NCBI GenBank assembly: GCA_035528995.1
Contig: DATKXO010000064.1
Coordinates: forward strand, 1 to 10,166
Reading direction: 5' to 3'
Source of the DNA: DATKXO01 sp035528995
Lineage (GTDB): Bacteria > Planctomycetota > Phycisphaerae > UBA1845
DNA length: 10,166 nt
Shown here: positions 6,916 through 10,166 of the stretch, in pieces
How the letters are laid out: each line of letters begins with the position of its first letter
Position numbering within the stretch: position 1 is the stretch's first letter
The notes under the pieces: generated by a model
Databases searched by the model: none
Seen by the model: the letters and a program-made list of their open reading frames with translations, nothing else
Told to the model about the DNA's origin: nothing
Made by a program: the position numbers and the translations under genes

Positions 6916-7257
6916 ATGACCCGTATCCGCATCAACATCGGCGAGGTGACCGTTGTGGCCGCGTTGAACGAGTCGAACACCGCCCGTCTGGTTCACGAAG
7001 CCCTGCCTTTCGACGGCTCGGCCCAGCGCTGGGGCGACGAGGTCTACTTCGAGATTCCCGTCAAGACCGGCCAGGAAGACCCCCAGCCCGAAGTGCCCGG
7101 CGGCACCGTGGCCTACTGGCCGCCCGGCAGCGCCCTGTGCCTGTTCTTCGGCCAGAAGCCTTACAGCCCGGTCAACGTGATCGGCACCATCGAGGGTGAT
7201 CCCAACGTGCTGGCGGCCGTGGCCGACGGTCAGCCCGCACGAGTCGAAGAGGCCTGA
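6916..7257 (+). CDS. TM1367-type cyclophilin-like protein
   Basis: This 113-residue protein matches the small cyclophilin-like family typified by Thermotoga TM1367 (DUF369/Cyclophil_like). It shows the beta-strand opening IRINIGEVTVVAALN, then ARLVHEALPFDG, the family signature QRWGDEVYFEIP (Q37-P48), AYWPPGSALCLFFG (66-79) and SPVNVIGTIEGD (from S84). The fold is a small beta barrel like cyclophilin. Proline isomerase activity is not established for the family, since typical catalytic residues are not conserved, and the biological role is unknown. There is no signal peptide, so it is cytoplasmic. AAGGAA (6905-6910) lies 5 nt before ATG 6916. It is a single gene with its own possible promoter; nothing links it to the pseudopilin. 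Confidence 0.9.
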   Translation: MTRIRINIGEVTVVAALNESNTARLVHEALPFDGSAQRWGDEVYFEIPVKTGQEDPQPEVPGGTVAYWPPGSALCLFFGQKPYSPVNVIGTIEGDPNVLAAVADGQPARVEEA

Positions 7258-7268
7258 CCACCACTGCG

Positions 7269-7351
7269 AAGGAGACGGCTCGCCCACGGACGACCCGCGC
7301 TCCGACGAAGCCCTGGTGGCGGCCCAGACAATCACCGAAGGAGAGACCTAA
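7269..7351 (+). pseudogene. possible decayed or ACG-started mini-ORF
   Basis: AAGGAG at 7269-7274 is followed 11 nt later by ACG (7286) and a 21-codon open frame ending at TAA 7349-7351, which overlaps the next ATG by one base. The peptide would be TDDPRSDEALVAAQTITEGET if ACG is read as the first codon. DDPRSDEALVAA is like the N termini of some ECF-type sigma factors, so this could be a remnant in which the middle of the gene was lost and the ATG became ACG. There is no ATG, GTG or TTG start upstream in this frame that fits. It may equally be a translated short leader coupling to the next gene, or chance. Confidence 0.25.
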
Positions 7352-7722
7352 TGACCGCTAACAGGAAGATCTGGATCGCGGGCGCCGTGTCCGCCACCGT
7401 GCTGCTCGCCGCCGGCGCCGTGCTGGTGTTGAGTTCACCCGCCCCGGACGAATCGACGCCGCACGCCAATGTCCCCGCGCCGTCCAACTCGACCGCGCCG
7501 GAAACGCCCGACGCCGACCGCAACCCGAAGCCGACACCCGCCCCCAGAGTCAGAGACCGCGAACCGCCGCCAAGCCCCAGGGGTAGCAACGTCCGGCAGC
7601 CCGACCCCCGCACTCAGAACAACGACGATCGCCCAACCCCGAAACGCGGCGACAAACCCAACGACAAGAAACACCCCCCGAAGCCCAGGCGCTCCGAAAC
7701 CCCACCGGGCAGGATTCTGTAG
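7351..7722 (+). CDS. small membrane-anchored proline-rich protein, unknown function
   Basis: This 123-residue protein has a basic N terminus (MTANRKIW), one hydrophobic helix of about 20 residues (about 9-29, IAGAVSATVLLAAGAVLVLS) and then a tail of about 95 residues made of Pro, Asp, Arg, Lys, Asn and Thr with almost no hydrophobic residues. That predicts a single-span inner-membrane protein, or an uncleaved signal anchor, with a disordered tail outside. I recognise no family. The start is well supported: AAGGAG (7338-7343) lies 7 nt before ATG 7351. The tail contains a segment at 7570-7587 resembling half of the palindromic repeat found just downstream, so part of the coding sequence may derive from repeats. 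That, and the compositional extreme, makes a real but fast-evolving or partly degenerate gene possible. Confidence 0.6.
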   Translation: MTANRKIWIAGAVSATVLLAAGAVLVLSSPAPDESTPHANVPAPSNSTAPETPDADRNPKPTPAPRVRDREPPPSPRGSNVRQPDPRTQNNDDRPTPKRGDKPNDKKHPPKPRRSETPPGRIL

Positions 7723-7754
7723 AACAGCCAACGCCCCGCTCCTGGCACGAGGAT

Positions 7755-7814
7755 CCAGCCCCGAAGGGGCAACAGTGAGTAGCCCCGGGCGGCGAGCCCG
7801 GGGAACACACCGCC
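7755..7814. repeat. REP-like palindromic repeat, copy 1
   Basis: The 60-nt unit has two hairpins. The first is GCCCC-GAA-GGGGC (7758-7770). The second is CCCCGGGC-GGCGA-GCCCGGGG (7783-7803), an 8-bp stem. The linker AACAGTGAGTA joins them and ACACACCGCC ends the unit. It is 71 nt from copy 2. Confidence 0.88.
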
Positions 7815-7825
7815 AACACGATGAC

Positions 7826-7884
7826 CCAGCCCCGGAGGGGCAACAGTAAGTAGCCCCGGGCGCGAGCCCGGGGTACGCACCGCC
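7826..7884. repeat. REP-like palindromic repeat, copy 2
   Basis: The 59-nt unit repeats copy 1 with four substitutions and one single-base deletion, all outside the paired stems. The first loop reads GGA and the second is the tetraloop GCGA, which has the GNRA form. It ends TACGCACCGCC. Confidence 0.88.
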
Positions 7885-7894
7885 CACCCTCCAC

Positions 7895-7916
7895 CCAAGC
7901 CCCATCGGGGCGGCAG
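7895..7916. repeat. degenerate third half-copy of the palindromic repeat
   Basis: CCAAGCCCC, ATC, GGGGC and GGCAG follow each other here and match the first hairpin of the repeat with a changed loop. The second hairpin is missing. Confidence 0.5.
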
Positions 7917-8174
7917 GACTTCCCACGCCCGGTTCACCTTCACGTGACTCGGGTCGGAACTGTGCGACCGGCCTTTGCATCTGTAACATGCGCCCGCCGC
8001 GTCGAAACCCACCTTCCCGCTGACCCGCGCCTGGAACTGGGCCCCTTCCCCCGGTTGCCGGGGCGCGACGGCAGTGGGTACCATGCCTTCACAAGCGAGC
8101 ACCGTGTGCCGAGTCGGATTCGTCACACCTCACGGCCAAGGGTGCTCGCGAGCATTTCGACAAAGGAGCTTGCC

Positions 8175-8921
8175 ATGACCCGCCGTGCTGTTCTCCACGT
8201 CGTGTTGGCACTGAGTGCCGTGGCCGGGTGCAGCGCCGCCAGACCGGTTCCCGCCCTGAGCCATATCTCTGCGATATCATTCGACCGGCCAACGCTGCGC
8301 GGCTCCCTCTTTCCGGCCGACCAGGCCGTCCTCAGCAACGAGGCCATCGACCGGATTCTGTCGGCGAAGATCGAGCTGCCGCGCGAGGCCCGCTTGACCG
8401 TGCTGCACTTTGGGAGCCGCTGGCGCACGCCCCAATGGTGGTCCGAGCCCCTGGCCCAACTGCATGAGAGCATCGACGGCGGACTGCTTGATACGCTCCG
8501 TGCCTCGCAGCGCATTTCCGACGCGTCGTTCCTGCCCTCGCTGATGACACCCGAGCGGCAGACCGTTTCCTACCTACGGGAGGCCGCCGCCCGCTTTCAG
8601 GCCGACCTGCTGCTGGTCTACTACACGACCAGCCAGTCGCACCAGAAAGAGAAACTTCTGGCTCGCAACCAGGTCAAGGCCTATTGCACCGCTGAGGCCG
8701 TCCTCCTCGACGTGCGCACCGGTATCGTTCCCTTCTCCTCCGTGGTGACCAGGGACGTCCTGGTCACCGAGAGCAAAGACGATTTCCGTTTCTCGGAGAC
8801 CATTGAGCGCGCCGAGCTGGAGGCAACGAATCAAACCGTGAACCAGATCGCCGAGGAACTGGTTCACTTCCTGAGCACCCTGCCCACCATTGCGTCCGGT
8901 GGCATGGGTCAGCCGAGCTGA
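8175..8921 (+). CDS. predicted lipoprotein of unknown function
   Basis: This 248-residue protein starts with a lipoprotein signal: MTRRAVLHVVLALSAVAGC, basic residues, a hydrophobic core and the lipobox VAGC with C19 as the lipidation site. The mature part (about 230 residues) is mixed alpha/beta. Notable segments are EARLTVLHFGSRWRTPQWW, FQADLLLVYYTTSQS (D144, then a buried strand), AYCTAEAVLLDVRTG (C171, D179-G183) and FSSVVTRDVLV. Paired strands ending in an LDVRTG turn recall the fold of CsgG/LpoB-like lipoproteins, where such a strand follows xxDxxTG; this is a weak resemblance only. ATG 8175 is chosen over upstream in-frame starts because AAGGAG (8163-8168) is 6 nt before it and the signal peptide begins there. 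It would be in the periplasm or outer membrane. It neighbours a second exported protein. Confidence 0.78.
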   Translation: MTRRAVLHVVLALSAVAGCSAARPVPALSHISAISFDRPTLRGSLFPADQAVLSNEAIDRILSAKIELPREARLTVLHFGSRWRTPQWWSEPLAQLHESIDGGLLDTLRASQRISDASFLPSLMTPERQTVSYLREAAARFQADLLLVYYTTSQSHQKEKLLARNQVKAYCTAEAVLLDVRTGIVPFSSVVTRDVLVTESKDDFRFSETIERAELEATNQTVNQIAEELVHFLSTLPTIASGGMGQPS

Positions 8922-8961
8922 CCCGTGAATCCGTCGCACCACCGCAACCGCTGCATCGCTC

Positions 8962-8979
8962 ACCGGTACACTTACCGGT
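8962..8979 (+). terminator. perfect 7-bp hairpin after the lipoprotein
   Basis: ACCGGTA (8962-8968) pairs perfectly with TACCGGT (8973-8979) around a four-base CACT loop, 40 nt after the stop. No T-tract follows. ACCGGT is itself palindromic, so this could also be a protein binding site. Confidence 0.35.
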
Positions 8980-9008
8980 AGCTGTCCGAAGCACCGCACA
9001 ACGCCATC

Positions 9009-9028
9009 CCGGTGCGTGGCTGCACCGG
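9009..9028 (+). promoter_or_regulatory. perfect 7-bp hairpin in the leader of the second exported protein
   Basis: CCGGTGC (9009-9015) pairs perfectly with GCACCGG (9022-9028) around a six-base loop. It sits 49 nt before the GTG start at 9078 and would form in the mRNA leader, or it could be an upstream terminator or operator. Confidence 0.35.
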
Positions 9029-9077
9029 AGCTTCGGTCGGACTCTGCCGCAGGAACCCGCGCTGCGAGGAGCAGACC

Positions 9078-9959
9078 GTGTGCAACGCAGCATCTCCATC
9101 GATCGCGTTGATACTCACATGCGTTCTGTCAACGAGTCTTCCAGCTTGTGCCGCGAGCCGGGACGCCAACGCTGCACCACCCCCGCCCCAACGACAGCGC
9201 ACCCCGTCGGCATCCGCCACCGACCGCGACGACACGGAGTCTGACACGCCGGTGCCTGTCGTTGTGCACAGTCGCTTCGACCCGGCCCCTCTTACCGATG
9301 AGCAGACCGACGACATTCTCGAGCGGGCCGGCAACGTAGCACCAACAGGGATAGGCGTCTGGTTCATCCTCCTCAGAAACAACCGGGAGCGGAACGGGGT
9401 GCTGCGATACGCGGTCACCGTGTTCTTCGAGCCCGACAGCACAACCGCCCGTCTGCGGAAGGGGAAGTACGTGCGCGTTGACGGACTCGGTGACGCGCTT
9501 CGGGACTGCCTCTGCCGGGCTCTCGCGGCCGAAGGCTCGCCCGACGGGCCGATGCCAAGCCGACAGTGGTGCGAGTCCTGGCCCCCCCGGGCCTCGCCCT
9601 TATTCGACTATTGCCAGGTCTCACGTCAGGAGACGCCATTCACAGATGACCGCGCGGTGCCCGACGGATCGCTGCTGCCATTCCCGGCGCCGGACGGTTT
9701 CACGGATGAAGAAACCGTGGACGTCGTCGATTTCATCCGAACCGACCCCAAGCTGCCCGACCCCGCACCGCCCGTCTTCTCGCCGAGTGGGCGCTTTGAT
9801 GGGCGCAGCCCCATCATCGCCATCGAGCGGCAAGGCAGCACCATCGAGGTCCGTTGCGGCGTATGCGAGGGCCTGTTGTCGTGCCGCGGCACGGTCCTGT
9901 ACCTGGTGCGAGAAAGCGACACCCTCCGTATCGTCACTACCGGCCGATGGGTCTCCTGA
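9078..9959 (+). CDS. predicted exported cysteine-rich lipoprotein, unknown function
   Basis: This 293-residue protein starts at GTG 9078, with GAGGAG (9066-9071) 6 nt upstream; in-frame positions further upstream lack a ribosome binding site and a signal. The N terminus (SIALILTCVLSTSLPAC) is a signal peptide ending in a possible lipobox LPAC, C24; cleavage after CAA by the ordinary signal peptidase is the alternative. A disordered Pro/Gln/Asp linker follows to about residue 60. The mature domain then has RFDPAPLTDEQTDDILERAG, a beta-rich part and, near the end, a CGVCEGLLSC cluster. Besides C24 I count seven mature cysteines (including CLC, WC, YC), which could form disulfides. I recognise no family. 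DPAPLTDEQ resembles the helix opening of the neighbouring lipoprotein (LSNEAIDRIL) only loosely. The two genes are 156 nt apart and may have separate promoters. Confidence 0.72.
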   Translation: MCNAASPSIALILTCVLSTSLPACAASRDANAAPPPPQRQRTPSASATDRDDTESDTPVPVVVHSRFDPAPLTDEQTDDILERAGNVAPTGIGVWFILLRNNRERNGVLRYAVTVFFEPDSTTARLRKGKYVRVDGLGDALRDCLCRALAAEGSPDGPMPSRQWCESWPPRASPLFDYCQVSRQETPFTDDRAVPDGSLLPFPAPDGFTDEETVDVVDFIRTDPKLPDPAPPVFSPSGRFDGRSPIIAIERQGSTIEVRCGVCEGLLSCRGTVLYLVRESDTLRIVTTGRWVS

Positions 9960-10054
9960 CTGCTTGCCGGTTCCCGATCCTCGCTTCTCAACCGCCCCCT
10001 GCGCACTGACGAAGAGTCCCGTTAGCCCAAGTTAGACACTTGTCGAGGCTGAAC

Positions 10055-10089
10055 GGCCCTGCCGGGCCCGTGAGGGGGGTTTAGGGCCC
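10055..10089. terminator. GC-rich hairpins between convergent genes
   Basis: GGCCC (10055-10059) pairs with GGGCC (10064-10068) over TGCC. Alternatively the self-complementary GGGCCC at 10064-10069 pairs with GGGCCC at 10084-10089. It lies between the stop of the + strand gene and the stop of the - strand gene, a typical place for a shared terminator, though T-tracts are absent. Confidence 0.3.
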
Positions 10090-10099
10090 AAAGTCTTCA

Positions 10100-10166
10100 C
10101 TACATTTGCGCAACCTCGTCCAGGTAGCGCAGGCGCTGGGGGATCGTCAATCCCAAGCGATTCAAG
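10100..10166 (-). CDS. C-terminal end of an unidentified gene on the - strand (partial)
   Basis: Read on the - strand, the frame is open from the window edge to TAG at 10102-10100, giving 21 residues ending LNRLGLTIPQRLRYLDEVAQM. The amphipathic LGLTIPQRLRYLDE stretch looks like real protein and is rich in Leu/Arg. Similar short tails (LG, x-P-x-R-L) occur in some transposases, so the end of an insertion element is possible, but 21 residues cannot settle it. It converges with the cysteine-rich lipoprotein gene, 140 nt between stops. Confidence 0.4.
   Translation of the reverse strand, partial: LNRLGLTIPQRLRYLDEVAQM

Larger units (their letters stand above)
7723..8174. other. non-coding region carrying the palindromic repeats
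   Basis: The 452-nt gap between the proline-rich protein and the next lipoprotein holds the two repeats at 7755-7884 and the half-copy at 7895-7916. From 7917 to 8161 I see no gene; the frame of the downstream lipoprotein is open back to 7944 but is not protein-like there. TGTAACAT at 7982-7989 is a possible -10 region without a good -35. Confidence 0.55.

Noticed and set aside
7755..7916. CRISPR array
   Set aside because: Only two full units, each internally palindromic with an 11-nt spacer, and no Cas genes. The structure fits REP-like repeats.
7435..8126. several - strand frames over the palindromic repeats with repeated RGYLLLPLRGW-like peptides
   Set aside because: The repeated peptides are translations of the palindromic repeats themselves, not a protein family.
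7944..8174. 77-residue upstream extension of the lipoprotein frame
   Set aside because: It lacks a ribosome binding site and would bury the lipoprotein signal that begins at 8175.

Overview
The window is GC-rich bacterial DNA. Nearly every gene is on the + strand with clear AAGGAG/GAGG-type ribosome binding sites. An isolated class III-type pseudopilin, small lipoproteins of unknown function and a pair of GC-rich palindromic (REP-like) repeats suggest a Planctomycetota-like bacterium. No rRNA or marker gene confirms this, so the assignment is an inference.

Layout. (1) 1-144 is the 3' end of a histidine-kinase-type ATPase gene. (2) 145-462 is a leader region without a convincing gene. (3) 463-5925 is a compact five-gene glycan cluster: a DegT/DnrJ/EryC1 (perosamine synthetase-like) PLP aminotransferase, a DPM1-like family 2 glycosyltransferase, a small cupin, a SAM methyltransferase, and a 740-residue polytopic membrane protein resembling GT-C glycosyltransferases with an added C-terminal Rossmann domain. 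Gaps are 16, -1, 47 and 22 nt, so this is almost certainly one operon. (4) 5926-6281 is non-coding. (5) 6282-6770 is a type IV pilin/type II secretion pseudopilin-like protein. (6) 6916-7257 is a TM1367-type cyclophilin-like protein. (7) 7258-7722 holds a possible decayed mini-ORF and a small membrane-anchored proline-rich protein. (8) 7723-8174 is non-coding and contains the tandem palindromic repeats. (9) 8175-8921 and 9078-9959 encode two exported, probably lipid-anchored proteins of unknown function, separated by two strong hairpins. (10) 10100-10166 is the C-terminal tail of a gene on the - strand.

How the parts may work together. The cluster fits the making of a modified deoxy-amino sugar (aminotransferase, cupin, methyltransferase), the charging of a polyprenyl phosphate carrier with a sugar (DPM1-like enzyme), and sugar transfer on the outer face of the membrane (GT-C-like protein). 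The substrate and final glycan cannot be read from sequence. The most unusual object is the 740-residue protein. Its Rossmann tail may lie on the opposite side of the membrane from where NDP-sugars occur, and an in-frame ATG with a Shine-Dalgarno-like GAGGAA sits between the two halves. I did not find a defence system, CRISPR array, complete mobile element or RNA gene.
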